From NCBI GenBank assembly GCA_949775045.1, contig OX459110.1:11999741-12063740 (forward strand): a DNA stretch of 64,000 nucleotides, in the 5' to 3' direction. Positions 1 to 11,950 of the stretch are shown here, piece after piece. A program made the position numbers and the translations under genes. Every line of letters starts with the position of its first letter. Position 1 is the stretch's first letter. Under the pieces are notes generated by a model. It made no database searches, was not told where the DNA came from, and was given only the letters and a program-made list of their open reading frames with translations. Source of the stretch: Metridium senile. Lineage: Eukaryota; Cnidaria; Anthozoa; Actiniaria; Metridiidae.

Positions 1-25
1 TAATTTGTGTGCTATAACTTGAAAG

Positions 26-201
26 TGGAATATCCTAATTAAACTGACGGAATTAACGCTTGATCACGTACCCCCTAGTTTGACCCACATCAATATTCCA
101 TTGTCAACAATGCAGACTAGACTGAGTATGGAATATTGATGTGGGTCAAACTAGGGGTAGGTCAAGCGTTTTAATTCCGTCAGTTTAATTAGGATATTCC
201 A
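26..201. repeat. Short foldback element (hairpin MITE)
   Basis: Two arms of about 75 bases (26-100 and 129-201) are near-perfect inverted copies separated by about 28 bases. Both ends read TGGAATAT. No coding capacity. It sits in DNA related to the 3' flank of the ABCC genes. Class unknown. Confidence 0.8.
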
Positions 202-211
202 TTGTATCAAC

Positions 212-344
212 AATGCTGCTTTTCAAGATTTGCGTCATAAACTAATTGCTAGCGTAGAAGGCGTTTGATGTCAGTTACTTCAATACCATCACAATTGGAA
301 AAATAAACAGGCTTGTTGATTATTTACATTGGTTAGCTGTTAGG
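212..344 (+). other. Diverged copy of the ABCC 3' flanking DNA
   Basis: This stretch, starting near TGCTGCTTTTCAAGAT, aligns with the DNA 380-500 bases downstream of both ABCC stop codons (31850-31960 and 45450-45560), with many small differences. The same flank seems to resume at 11951, after the large insertion. The inference is that a further, more diverged ABCC copy ends just left of the window. Confidence 0.6.
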
Positions 345-525
345 GCATCCTGTAAACCACGGACTGGACTGGACCCAGAAAACACGGACTGGACTGAGTC
401 CTTGTTTTACAAATCGTTGTAAAACACGGACTGAGTCCGTGTTTTACAACGATTTGTAAAACACGGACTGATTATCAGATTATATGAACTACTGAGTCCG
501 TGTTTTACAAATCGTTGTAAAAAGG

Positions 526-633
526 AGGACTCGGACTCGGACTCGGACTCGGACTCGGACTCGGACTCGGACTCGGACTCGGACTCGGACTCGGACTCGG
601 ACTCGGACTCGGACTCGGACTCGGACTCGGACT
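526..633. repeat. Hexanucleotide array (TCGGAC)n, about 18 copies
   Basis: Perfect tandem array of a 6-base unit, the reverse complement of the array at 2295-3186. It lies at the mirror position in the left arm of the 526-3186 palindrome. Confidence 0.95.
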
Positions 634-2294
634 TAGACGGACTATAAAAGAAAAAAATACAAAAATACAAAAAAATAATAATAATAATGATGACAAAAGA
701 AAAAAATAACTTTTTTTTTTCTAACAATAACTGTAACAGTTTCGTTCACTTGAGTCGAATAAAATACTTCAAATTTACCCTAAGTTGATTTGAACAAATG
801 TAGAAGTACTAGGCATATATTAAGTCTCCCGTGACCTCATGACACTACTGAAACGCGATTTTATTCTACTATTATGCCAAGAGTGGTTTTTATAACTCAT
901 AAGTTTCTATTTTTCCCCTCAGTTTAATTAATAAAGCCTTGAATATTTTTTTTAGTCAGATATTCGCTTGTCATTTGCATAGCAAATACCATTGTCAATC
1001 CGTTTACCGTGTTTGACGAATAGTGACGAATAGTCGCAATGTATATGTAAGATATCTGTCAGCGAGTCGCCGCGCCCAGATGTTTATCTAGGTAAACGAT
1101 TGCGTTTAATATAAATCATTACGTAAAATACATAAAACTTACCTAAATGATTCCGCAATAAATCATATAATCATTTCTAGAAATAGCTAAATACTAGAGT
1201 TGTACACGATTAGTGAAATAAAGTGGCCTTCATCAGTTGTCAGCATGAAAGAAAACTGCGAATTATATAATTCAGTTATTTAGTTCTCTTCACCGACATG
1301 ATTGAAACTATTCACACAAATATCGACTATCGTTATCAAATGTTAATGTTATTTAGGTGAAATGGTTGTATATGTTGAGGTTGCTGTATGGCGTGTAATT
1401 ATCTACAGCTCATTTAGATTATAGTCAGCCTTCACATACAAAACGACTTATACTCGTATATGATTTTGATTTTGTTTGATTATAGTTCTCCCTATTTTGT
1501 CGCAATATGCGACATCCAAATAGCTAAAAACGCAGAATAAGTACAAAAGCTATCTTTTTTTAATCATATATACGCAAGTATAATCTTGTACAAATTTTTG
1601 AAGAAAACAGCGCGCAGAGTTTTCTTTCATGCTGACAACTGATGAAGGCCACTTTATTTCACTAATCGTGTACAACTCAGAGTGAGCTCAGAGCAAACTG
1701 GAACTGATTTTAGACCTTTATTTATTCTAGTATTTAGCTATTTCTAGAAATGATTACATGATTTATTGCGGAATCATTTAATAGGTAAGTCTTATGTATT
1801 TTACGTAATGATTTATATTAAACGCAATCGTTTACCTAGATAAACATCTGGGCGCGGCGACTCGCTGACAGATATCTTACATATACATTGCGACTATTCG
1901 TCACTATTCGTCAAACACGGTAAACGGATTGACAATGGTATTTGCTATGCAAATGACAAGCGAATATCTGACTAAAAAAAATATTCAAGGCTTTATTAAT
2001 TAAACTGAGGGGAAAAATAGAAACTTATGAGTTATAAAAACCACTCTTGGCATAATAGTAGAATAAAATCGCGTTTCAGTAGTGTCATGAGGTCACGGGA
2101 GACTTAATATATGCCTAGTACTTCTACATTTGTTCAAATCAACTTAGGGTAAATTTGAAGTATTTTATTCGACTCAAGTGAACGAAACTGTTACAGTTAT
2201 TGTTAGAAAAAAAAAAGTTATTTTTTTCTTTTGTCATCATTATTATTATTATTTTTTTGTATTTTTGTATTTTTTTCTTTTATAGTCCGTCTAA

Positions 2295-3186
2295 GTCCGA
2301 GTCCGAGTCCGAGTCCGAGTCCGAGTCCGAGTCCGAGTCCGAGTCCGAGTCCGAGTCCGAGTCCGAGTCCGAGTCCGAGTCCGAGTCCGAGTCCGAGTCC
2401 GAGTCCGAGTCCGAGTCCGAGTCCGAGTCCGAGTCCGAGTCCGAGTCCGAGTCCGAGTCCGAGTCCGAGTCCGAGTCCGAGTCCGAGTCCGAGTCCGAGT
2501 CCGAGTCCGAGTCCGAGTCCGAGTCCGAGTCCGAGTCCGAGTCCGAGTCCGAGTCCGAGTCCGAGTCCGAGTCCGAGTCCGAGTCCGAGTCCGAGTCCGA
2601 GTCCGAGTCCGAGTCCGAGTCCGAGTCCGAGTCCGAGTCCGAGTCCGAGTCCGAGTCCGAGTCCGAGTCCGAGTCCGAGTCCGAGTCCGAGTCCGAGTCC
2701 GAGTCCGAGTCCGAGTCCGAGTCCGAGTCCGAGTCCGAGTCCGAGTCCGAGTCCGAGTCCGAGTCCGAGTCCGAGTCCGAGTCCGAGTCCGAGTCCGAGT
2801 CCGAGTCCGAGTCCGAGTCCGAGTCCGAGTCCGAGTCCGAGTCCGAGTCCGAGTCCGAGTCCGAGTCCGAGTCCGAGTCCGAGTCCGAGTCCGAGTCCGA
2901 GTCCGAGTCCGAGTCCGAGTCCGAGTCCGAGTCCGAGTCCGAGTCCGAGTCCGAGTCCGAGTCCGAGTCCGAGTCCGAGTCCGAGTCCGAGTCCGAGTCC
3001 GAGTCCGAGTCCGAGTCCGAGTCCGAGTCCGAGTCCGAGTCCGAGTCCGAGTCCGAGTCCGAGTCCGAGTCCGAGTCCGAGTCCGAGTCCGAGTCCGAGT
3101 CCGAGTCCGAGTCCGAGTCCGAGTCCGAGTCCGAGTCCGAGTCCGAGTCCGAGTCCGAGTCCGAGTCCGAGTCCGAGTCCGAGTCC
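2295..3186. repeat. Hexanucleotide array (GTCCGA)n, about 149 copies
   Basis: 892 bases of an essentially perfect 6-base unit. The unit contains no stop codon in any of the six frames, so it generates long false open frames encoding Ser-Glu, Ser-Pro, Val-Arg, Ser-Asp, Arg-Thr or Gly-Leu dipeptides. No start context or splice site supports translation. Confidence 0.98.
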
Positions 3187-3417
3187 AGGTTTCGGGGTAT
3201 GCCCTGTAAAACCACAGGCTTCCCACACTATCAATTTGTGGTTTTGGGCTTCCTGTGGTATTTAACGGCTCTTTCGAAGTTCAATATGGATAACGTTCAA
3301 ATATGGTCCCGTTTGAAATCTCTTCTTTAGTCAGTAATATTTTTCTTTTCCATAATAAAAGATTATGAGTTTATGAACGTTTCTGTGTGGTTTTCTTGGG
3401 TTTTGGTGGCCATTTAA

Positions 3418-4359
3418 GGTAGTACCGGATACTTGGATTTCTTCAATGAATTTTTTTATAAATCCTGTCATTTATAGATCATTGTTAGGCAAGTCAAAAT
3501 ACGTGAAAAAAAATTGGGGTCACCGTATTGGTTATAGAGTTATAAGATATAGTAAAAGTAGGTTTTTGCAATAATTTGCGGTGATTTGCTCAAAAGTACC
3601 TATTCAAAGCAGTCAAGAGAATGCGAACGTATTCTGCTAGGAAAAGCATAATATTATATCAAACGATAGATCTAAGGGTTATCTAACATTTCCTGTCATA
3701 AAAATAATTGAATCATTTCCAAATATGGGTATAAGTGAGCCATAGAAGCACAAGTATACGCCAATTACGCACACTACATGTGTATAGAGTTGTACCATTT
3801 GTAAAATTTCAGAAAATCCAATCAATGAATATTTTATTTTTTATTCTAAATCGTAAGAGTAGTAAATGCAGTCTTGAATAAAAAGAAAAAAAATGGGGGT
3901 CCCCGTACTAATAGGCGAGTTAAAAGCGACCGAATCCATTTTTTTGTTAAAAAAAAACACGGCAACGGTCCGCGCGGGACTGGGTTCTAGTACTTTAAAC
4001 ATCTGCTTGAAACTTGTCTAATTATCCTTGTCATCTCCAGAAACCCTAAAACCTATTTTGTATTAGTTTTACGACTAAAGACGTCAAAATCATATTTTAT
4101 CTATTCATTTTTACAAAGTTGTAAATTTGTTGTTTTGAGACAAAACAACGACCTTGTCAGGTAGTGAAAATCTGAGCATGTTTCGAAAAATGTCCCATTT
4201 TACCTCCAAAGTTGCATGAAATGACATAATACTTTCTTAAGTTATAGATAAGGATTCAAATTAAAATATTATTTAGATGAATTTTCAAAAAAACGCAAAT
4301 AAATGATGGAAAACGAGATGCGCGAAATGGATGCGCAGTAGCAAGTATCCGGTACTACC
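3418..4359. mobile_element. TTAA-flanked non-autonomous DNA transposon
   Basis: The termini are inverted repeats (GGTAGTACCGGATACTTG and its complement), flanked on each side by TTAA (3414-3417 and 4360-4363). The opposite arm of the host foldback (about 9104-9118) has the uninterrupted sequence with one TTAA, giving an empty-site comparison. A TTAA duplication is the hallmark of piggyBac-type transposition. No transposase is present (942 bp). Confidence 0.88.
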
Positions 4360-4532
4360 TTAAGGAGGTTTTGAGGATGGCGAATTTCAACGGTCATCGG
4401 CGTGTCAATAAAATTACACAAGGTAGGCAGCTCTCGACCCAGCGGACACCAATCACCTCTAAATATCACCCGAAAATCCACTCTTTTCCTCAGTCCGGGA
4501 AAGTAGTCAAATTTGCGCACCTTGCAACGTCA

Positions 4533-6678
4533 CGATGTAAACAACTGCTCGACCAATAAGATCGCAAGTTCCTTGTCTCCATAGTAACTATGGTTCTAGA
4601 ACAAAATGGCTAACACGAGATTCGTTCGAGGCAGTGGCGATTCGAAGAGTTTTGAGTCATATTTCTCTGTGAAAAATTACCTAAAACACAACTGTAGTCA
4701 TGAATTGACATCAAGGAATCCTCGGAGATGTTAACAATGTGCATTGGTGGAAATTATCCAGACTAAAGGCTACTTTTATGTCATTTCTCTTGCCGAACTG
4801 CCCTTTTACTACATATATACGTCGAGGAATTCGACAAAAATCCTTCAATGTAAGTTTGTGAAGTGGTTCGATTGAAAAATACCTTTATCAAAGAAAGGGA
4901 ATAATGTATTTCGCAAAGATTCCTTCGGAATGTATCTGACTAAGCTAATCTTTTATCAAAACTTTCGAGTAATTTTGACAGTTGGTTCAAAAGTGTTCAA
5001 ATCAATGAACTTTATACACTACAGAATGTTGTGGCTGTACCGACAATTCGAACTGTTATTCATGTCATTTGTTAAGAACCTTTGAAATTACATGTAGTTC
5101 ATGTGTCCAATAATCTTTAATAAACTCCAAGTCATTAGAAATCAGTGATGACTGGACCTTTGGTTATTGCTGGGTTGTAATTGAAACAACTAATCACTGA
5201 ATATAAATTAAAAATATATTTGAACATTTGTATTCATCATGTGCTTGTTACATGTATAATGTATTTATCATAATAAAATAGAAACTTGGAAACGTAGAAT
5301 TACACACGTACTGTAATAAGTGGTTTTCATAAACCTGTGAAACACTTTTTGTTCATATCACTTTCTAATTGTTTTGTTTTCATTTTTTTATGCCTAAAAT
5401 GTTGTTTCACAGTATGTGTTTATGAAAACCAGTACTCTGTTACTGAAGTAATAACATCTATTTATTGAAGCATGATCCTCTTTTCTCTGTTGTCTTTCTT
5501 CTCAAATCTAAAAACAAAAACACTTTATTTGAATCATATAGTTAAATCAGTAAACACAAATATATTTTACAATTATGTTGGGTTTATATCTTACTATTAT
5601 ATCTATTTCTCATACAAGTTCTTCTCAAAGTTAATACCTATTACAATTATAAAATATGATAATTTGATTTAGTCCCCCCTTTTAGAAGTATTTAGAAAAA
5701 TATTTGGTAGTACACTATAGAGAATATGTACTCTAATGGCACACAGTTATTAACTCTTATTCCCAAATCAATTTCAAGTTCAGTTTCAATAATACTCCGA
5801 TCAAAAACATTATAGTAATAGTTTTGAAACATTAATACTGGTGTAAATGTTTGTTCTAGCAAACTTGATTGTTCATGTTGAATTAATTCTGAGGAATTGA
5901 GACAATGTCTACTGATACTGTACTGCTGACATCATTAATGGTCGAGTGATTTTACCTATTAGACCACTTTAGTAATTGTGGCAGCACAGTAACTTAGTAA
6001 TAGTAGGGACCGCAGAGCATATTGAAAAGTGGGGGGCTGGCAATTAAGCATATTGAAAAGAGGAAAGTATAAGGTATTCGTATGCCTGTAGTAGTATTCA
6101 TGCAGCCGTAATCATATACATGATACATAGCCATGCATATCCATTTGGGCTAGCATTAGACATGAACCAAGCATACTAGTATAACCAGAAGTACATAACT
6201 AGTTAATATGCATTATAACTCAGTTGTTTCTATTAGAGTTATAGGTGTTAGCTGGTATAAGTATATAGCATTCATTAGCCAGTATCCATGCATCTGTGGT
6301 TTTATAATTATTGCAATGATTAATAACAATAAAATAATAATAGTAATAATAATTAATAATATTTATCAATACATTTCAGTGGCCCGCCGGGTACAATGTC
6401 TGAAATTGTTACACATATTATTGTCTACAACCAATCAAGTCCAATAAATTACACCAGTATTTTTGTCAAAAAAAAACTTTAATGTTTGTGATAATAATAT
6501 TAGTGTCATATGTATTCATATATTAGTATCAGTGATTGCAAAAATAAATAGTTGAGCTAGCTTATATACACCAGGCAGAAGGGCCATATTTCCATTTTTT
6601 TGTGATCACTCAACTCTTCCTCACTGACATTCAGTTAATATTATGTAATTCCTAGGGTTTTTGCTAGGTTTTTGTAAT
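4533..6678. other. AT-rich interior of the 6.1-kb foldback, no gene seen
   Basis: No exon with homology, RNA gene or strong repeat was recognised. Short open frames here have no supporting features. A small duplicated phrase, GCATATTGAAAAG, occurs twice near 6017-6060. Confidence 0.5.
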
Positions 6679-7754
6679 GCACCTATCAGCGGCTTCCCCG
6701 TGGGGTCGACCCCCGGGCTGACCACGGGGATATTTGGTAGAATACAGAAGGATTGACGTGAGATGATGCCCCTGGGGTAGGAGAAAACAGGAACATTTTT
6801 TGCTTAATAGGAATTAAGGGAGGGAGATTGTGAGCAAGCAAAAAAGTATCCAGGGGGATTGCCATTTTATTCATGATAGAAAAAACTGCAATATGTGCTG
6901 AAAAAAATCGTAAAAATTATGCAGTATCAGCAGGGTGGTGTAGGGTATTTTCGTGACCCGTGATTCAGCCCAAAAACGGTCCGTGATTCGTGAAAAGAGA
7001 AAAGATTCAGCTGTGATCCATGAATTTGCCATTGCTCGTGACTCGTGATTATTGATTAAAATTGGCGTGAATCGTGATTTCAAAGTTGCTGATCAGTCAA
7101 ACATGGGAAATATTCGTTAATTTTAATGTTTTTTAACAGAAATTGTTCATTTATATAGAAATTGCAATGTACAAACCTATATGAAAGTACTTATATAGTT
7201 TTTCAGTCGTCTAACCACCTTGAAACGTCGTCGTTGATTTCTTATTTCGTGATCCGTGAAATCATGAAAAATTATCAGAAGTGGGATTCCTGTGTTACAA
7301 TTAACAGCGGAAATTAAAGAAAAAAGTTATGTTATGCATTAAACGTGAAATAAGCACAATATATCTAGAATGAGTCTCAAATAAGTACAGTAAACACCCG
7401 AAAGTAAAAACCATATTTTGGAAGTGTGGCAAAAAGGTTCTTGTTCAAATGGGTAGTTGTTGGTGATGGATGAAAAAAATATCTTCAATCTAGTATAATA
7501 TGAAAGGTAAAAAGTTTTCAAATTTTTGTGAAGATGTGAAGGTTTTAAGTTTGTTTCATCTATAATAGGCACTATAGAAACTATGAAATACAACAAGGGA
7601 AGGGGATTGAATTTGATAAATTTCCGAACCAGGGGAAATTGCAAGGGGAGGTTTCCCAACCCCTGGGAGAAAATGCCCAGCTTTGTACGTGAATTTTTAC
7701 AATCCCCGTGGTCAGCCCGGGGGTCAACCCCACGGGGAAGCCGCTGATAGGTGC
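6679..7754. mobile_element. Foldback element with GC-rich 55-bp ends
   Basis: The termini are inverted copies that begin GCACCTATCAGCGGCTTCCC and continue for about 55 bases through a GC-rich block. The interior of about 1 kb is AT-rich and non-coding. It is nested in the interior of the 6.1-kb foldback. No clear target duplication was found. Confidence 0.8.
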
Positions 7755-8427
7755 ATAATCACTTAATTGCTATTCGAATCCATTGTTTAATTTTCATCTA
7801 AATTATATATATCTACTGTATTAATATTAAAGTTTTTCCTATCAAAATAGATACCCAACTTTGTTTCACGACGGAAAATCACTCTACTATATCATCAAAG
7901 GGTAAATCGTAGACGATTGAGAGTACAGTTTCGATATGTAGTCTAACATGCCATGCAGGGAGATAGAGTTTCATGTCTTAAATACCGGTTTGCTTGAAAC
8001 AAACATCTTGCCCACAAAAACTTCGACATGCCCACAAAAGTGACTACATACAATATAAACTATGATATCTCTAGTTTCTACCAGATTTTCCTGGAGGCCT
8101 AAGAAATTTCCGAACAATATGAAAACAACACAAATACATTACCTTTTGGAGTTTTCGCAGGTTCGTCTTGAAGCACAGTCGATAATAAACTTTCCATTTT
8201 CGTGATCTTCGCGCAGGTCTTGTGATATCACACGTTGCATATGAATAAATAAACTTTCTGGCTACAAGTTTACAGGGTTTTCTAGGTAAAAACTCTAAAA
8301 AAGAATAGAGTTTTCGGCTAGGAAACTTTACGAATAGCTACGAATGTAAATTTGCACCACAGGAGACTCGCGCCGCCAGGCTGTGACGTAGCAAGGTGCG
8401 CAAATTTGACTACTTTCCCGGACTGTT

Positions 8428-8982
8428 CCTGTGACTACAAAACTCAGCTTTTGATACAGTACAAAGTAGATATAAAAGAACAACATACCAAAATTTCAAA
8501 CGAATCGATCAATGTTTTCCCCATAAAAAGTTCTGCTAAACGTACAAAAGTGCCTTCTCCCTATGCTCTGACAATCGAGAGCGACCAAGCGCTAACAAAA
8601 CAACAACTTGCCCCCCTCCCACACTTGAAACATGGCTCGAATATTTGAACTTCTAAAAACAAAATGCAAAATACGTATATTTGGTTAGTGGAAGAATATT
8701 TTTCTTGTGGATAAAGAAAGTAGCTTTTATTTTTTTCGTTATAAAAATCAAAAATAGCTTTATATTCGAGCCATGTTTCAAGTGTGGGGGAGGGGGGCAA
8801 GTTGTTGTTTTGTTAGCGCTTGGTCGCTCTCGATTGTCAGAGCATAGGGAGAAGGCACATTTTGTACGTTTAGCAGAACTTTTTATGGGGAAAACATTGA
8901 TCGATTCGTTTGAAATTTTGGTATGTTGTTCTTTTATATCTACTTTGTACTGTATCAAAAGCTGAGTTTTGTAGTCACAGGA
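8428..8982. repeat. Hairpin with 220-bp arms inside another element's arm
   Basis: 8428-8646 and 8764-8982 are nearly perfect inverted copies around a centre of about 117 bases. Comparison with the intact left arm (around 4480-4500) shows that this hairpin was inserted into the right arm of the 6.1-kb foldback. Confidence 0.88.
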
Positions 8983-10663
8983 AAAGAGTGGATTTTCGGG
9001 TGATATTTAGAGGTGATTGGTGTCCGCTGGGTCGAGAGCTGCATACCTTGTGTAATTTTATTGACACGCCGATGACCGTTGAAATTCGCCATCCTCAAAA
9101 CCTCCTTAAATGGCCACCAAAACCCAAGAAAACCACACAGAAACGTTCATAAACTCATAATCTTTTATTATGGAAAAGAAAAATATTACTGACTAAAGAA
9201 GAGATTTCAAACGGGACCATATTTGAACGTTATCCATATTGAACTTCGAAAGAGCCGTTAAATACCACAGGAAGCCCAAAACCACAAATTGATAGTGTGG
9301 GAAGCCTGTGGTAAAACACGGACTCAGTCCGTGTTTTACAACGATTTGTAAAACACGGACTGACACATAAATAACATTATCAGATTAGTAACATGATAGA
9401 GTCACGTACACATAACGCAACGTAACGCAAGGATTACAGGTTAAAACTACCGCTCACGGTAACAAAATTAATTAATATTTATAAAAATATTTAAAAAAAT
9501 ATTTAATAAAAATATTTATCGCTCGGCTTGTCACACATTGACCTCAAGTGATGCGAGAGTGTCACACAAAGGCAAATATATGATTTTCGAGGAAATTTAA
9601 ATGATAAAATTCGTGCAATAAGCGTTTTTTTAAATAGAGTTGACTTCTTGATCAACACAATAAGACATTCCCACCTCAGTAATAAATACAATACTGAACA
9701 ACTACAACAAGCGGTTTTTTTTGGATTAGAAATAGATCACAATAAAGTATAATATTCGTTATACACATTGCTTTACATTTAAGATTCATCTTGAAGCTTC
9801 TAGATAACAATCAATCGTTTGAAGACCGAAAACATTAACAAAAGTTTAACAAAAGTACAATTATATTATGTTCGGTCCGTTTCAAGGTCGTAAAACTTCA
9901 AGTACGAACGCGGGGATGCGTCGCTGTGACAAATAGCCCGTATATAGTTTTAAAAATGCATTTTCAGTTAAAGCATTAAAATGTGGCCTATTCGTACCGT
10001 GTGTATACTATGAAGGGACGCCGTGTTTTCCCGCATCACAGCACTGTTTCTCGACCTTTTTGCGCAGTTAATGAAAACCATTCTTACACTTACTAAATGT
10101 AGTAGCAAACATTGTTTTCTTTTGTTCTTTATTGAAGTAATTAGTCTTTTTAAATCCATTCTGTCTAGTTTGCACTATATTGTTTTTAGGTCAATTCCCT
10201 ACTTTCAATCAAAAATTACTAACAATTTTTAACAGTAACAATTTGTACTCTAACTAATTATAAAATGTTTTAGTACAAGTTCAATGCAATCAATTTGTAA
10301 AATGTATGTGGTTGCCGCTTCTCAGGTATATGTCAAATTAATATGTCAAAGCAAATGTATCAACTTTAACAAATTGCAAACTTTTTACACGTACTTATAG
10401 CATAATATAATATACTAGTAAAAAAAAGTCTATCAAAAATCTATCAATTTTTTTTTCGTGATGTCGAATGTGTATACTGTTAGTCATCACTTGACAAGAA
10501 TAAAAGAATTTCAAAAACACCAAATAACGTATTAGCCTTTAAATAAGAATACTTATTGATCGATTGAATATTGATACCTGATTATGACCAAAAAAACACA
10601 CTAAGGAATCGGAAAATGGGGTAAAAATATACCCTGTTCATGACAGAAAACTCAAAAAACTCA

Positions 10664-10681
10664 CCCCCCCCCCCCCCCCCC
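10664..10681. repeat. Poly-C tract next to a CCCTGTTCATGACA motif
   Basis: Eighteen consecutive C, preceded by ATACCCTGTTCATGACAG. The same combination occurs at 14100-14320, so this looks like a fragment of the same repeat family. Confidence 0.85.
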
Positions 10682-10940
10682 GGGAAACATTACTAAATAG
10701 ACGGCTGGCTGTATTTGTTATTATCGTGTTTCCTGTGTGTAATGTAAATTATGAAAGATTAAATTGATTGATCATTGAATATGTTGTTTTAACAAACATC
10801 GCTATTGTTTGTGTAAAGTCTACCCTAGACAGTCGGTCTGACACTTGTCACTTGAGGTATAGACTAAATATGATTCAGCTGATTAACTTATTTAACTGGT
10901 AATGGTAAATGTAGAAAATACCATCGCTTTTACAAACTTC

Positions 10941-10946
10941 TCTTTT

Positions 10947-10998
<52 letters not shown>

Positions 10999-10999
10999 T
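10941..10999. repeat. (TTTC)n microsatellite
   Basis: Tandem TTTC units, about 14 copies, essentially perfect. Confidence 0.95.
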
Positions 11000-11950
11000 T
11001 TAATTCACATTCTCAAAACTAGCAGTAGTCGCATGTCTCTTTGAGGGCTTATTTTTAACGGCGTCAATTATTCGCTACAGAATATCAATATTTGACTGCA
11101 CACTCGATAATTCCATGATGCAACAAGATCTTCAAAAATACCACAGGTATCCCGAAAACTGAATACACAGGGAGACAGTTGAAATACACAAATTTTATAT
11201 CAACCTACCTTTTCTATCCATGATTCCATATGTTTGATTATTTGCAATTACGAATGCCAAAGTATGGGTTCTAATCTTTAATTTAATAAAAAAAGGAATA
11301 AATATTGATTAGAGGCAGAGTATCGAATATCATATCTTCCACGTGTGCGTCCACATTAGTCTTTTTATTCCAAAAATAGTGGGCTGACAAAATATTAAGT
11401 TGAAAAAACGCAAAAAGTTTGCTTTAAATAGAAAACGCGTTTTCTCAGTAACCCGATTTGTCACCTCCGATTTGCGGGCCAACTGCATTGTACTACAAAT
11501 CGCGGTTTTGCTCAATAACATTTACTTTACTGTAGTGCGTTAGAAGATTATTTGGTTGATTAGCGGTGGCCGATATTTTTCACAAATCGATTTACATTAT
11601 TACAATTTACATTATCACAAATCGAGAATAAAACAAATAACAAAACAATAACTTACCGGGAAGAAGTAGGGAGAGTTCTGTGGTGACCTTGCCGCAATCA
11701 AACCTGTAATCCTTGCGTTGCGTTGCGTTATGTGCACGTGACTCTATCATGTTACTAATCTGATAATGTTATTTATGTGTCAGTCCGTGTTTTACAAATC
11801 GTTGTAAAACGATTTGTAAAACACGGACTCAGTAGTTCATATTACTAATCTGATAATCTGATAATCAGTCCGTGTTTTACAAATCGTTGTAAAACTGTCA
11901 GTCCAGTCCGTGTTTTCTGGGTCCAGTCCAGTCCGTGGTTTACAGGATGC

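Larger units (their letters stand above)
526..3186. repeat. Large imperfect palindrome with arms of 0.7 kb or more
   Basis: Bases 634-1255 are repeated almost exactly in inverted order at 1610-2294, around a centre of about 350 bases. The right arm carries about 50 extra bases near 1680-1730. Each arm ends in a (GTCCGA)n array, 18 copies on the left and about 149 on the right. No coding sequence is credible. The open frames running through the arms are microsatellite and palindrome artefacts. Confidence 0.9.
3212..9311. mobile_element. Foldback element, 6.1 kb, with about 430-bp arms
   Basis: The left arm (3212-3417 plus 4364-4532) and right arm (8385-8424 plus 8985-9311) are inverted copies, each interrupted by a later insertion: a TTAA element in the left arm and a hairpin in the right. 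The ends read CCACAGGCTTCCCACAC. The interior 4533-8384 is AT-rich, without a recognisable gene, and contains another foldback (6679-7754). Confidence 0.75.
9312..11840. repeat. Inverted-repeat pair with about 130-bp arms
   Basis: 9312-9445 and about 11702-11840 are inverted copies. They share the AAACACGGACTCAGTCCGTG palindromes, the phrase ATAACATTATCAGATTAGTAAC, and a run of CGCAACGTAACGC-type units. The interior is AT-rich with no gene and includes a TTTC microsatellite and a poly-C tract. The arms overlap in sequence type with the outer ends at 345 and 11950. Confidence 0.75.
345..11950. mobile_element. Composite foldback element, 11.6 kb, with nested insertions
   Basis: The ends are inverted copies: 345-510 begins GCATCCTGTAAACCACGG and the complement of 11780-11950 begins the same way. 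Both arms contain several copies of the palindromic motif GTAAAACACGGACT. Inside lie at least three more palindromes (526-3186, 3212-9311, 9312-11840), each with its own nested elements. Both flanks resemble one continuous ABCC 3' flank, so the whole block looks like an insertion. I see no transposase gene. Whether it moved as one unit or grew by successive insertion is unknown. Confidence 0.65.

Noticed and set aside
345..520. Closely spaced repeats of GTAAAACACGGACT resembling a CRISPR array
   Set aside because: The copies alternate in orientation, spacers are irregular, and the DNA is clearly eukaryotic. They are parts of foldback ends.
2200..3330. Long open frames in several frames over the hexanucleotide array, up to 376 codons
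   Set aside because: They exist only because the 6-base unit has no stop codon. The products are pure dipeptide repeats, with no splice or start support.
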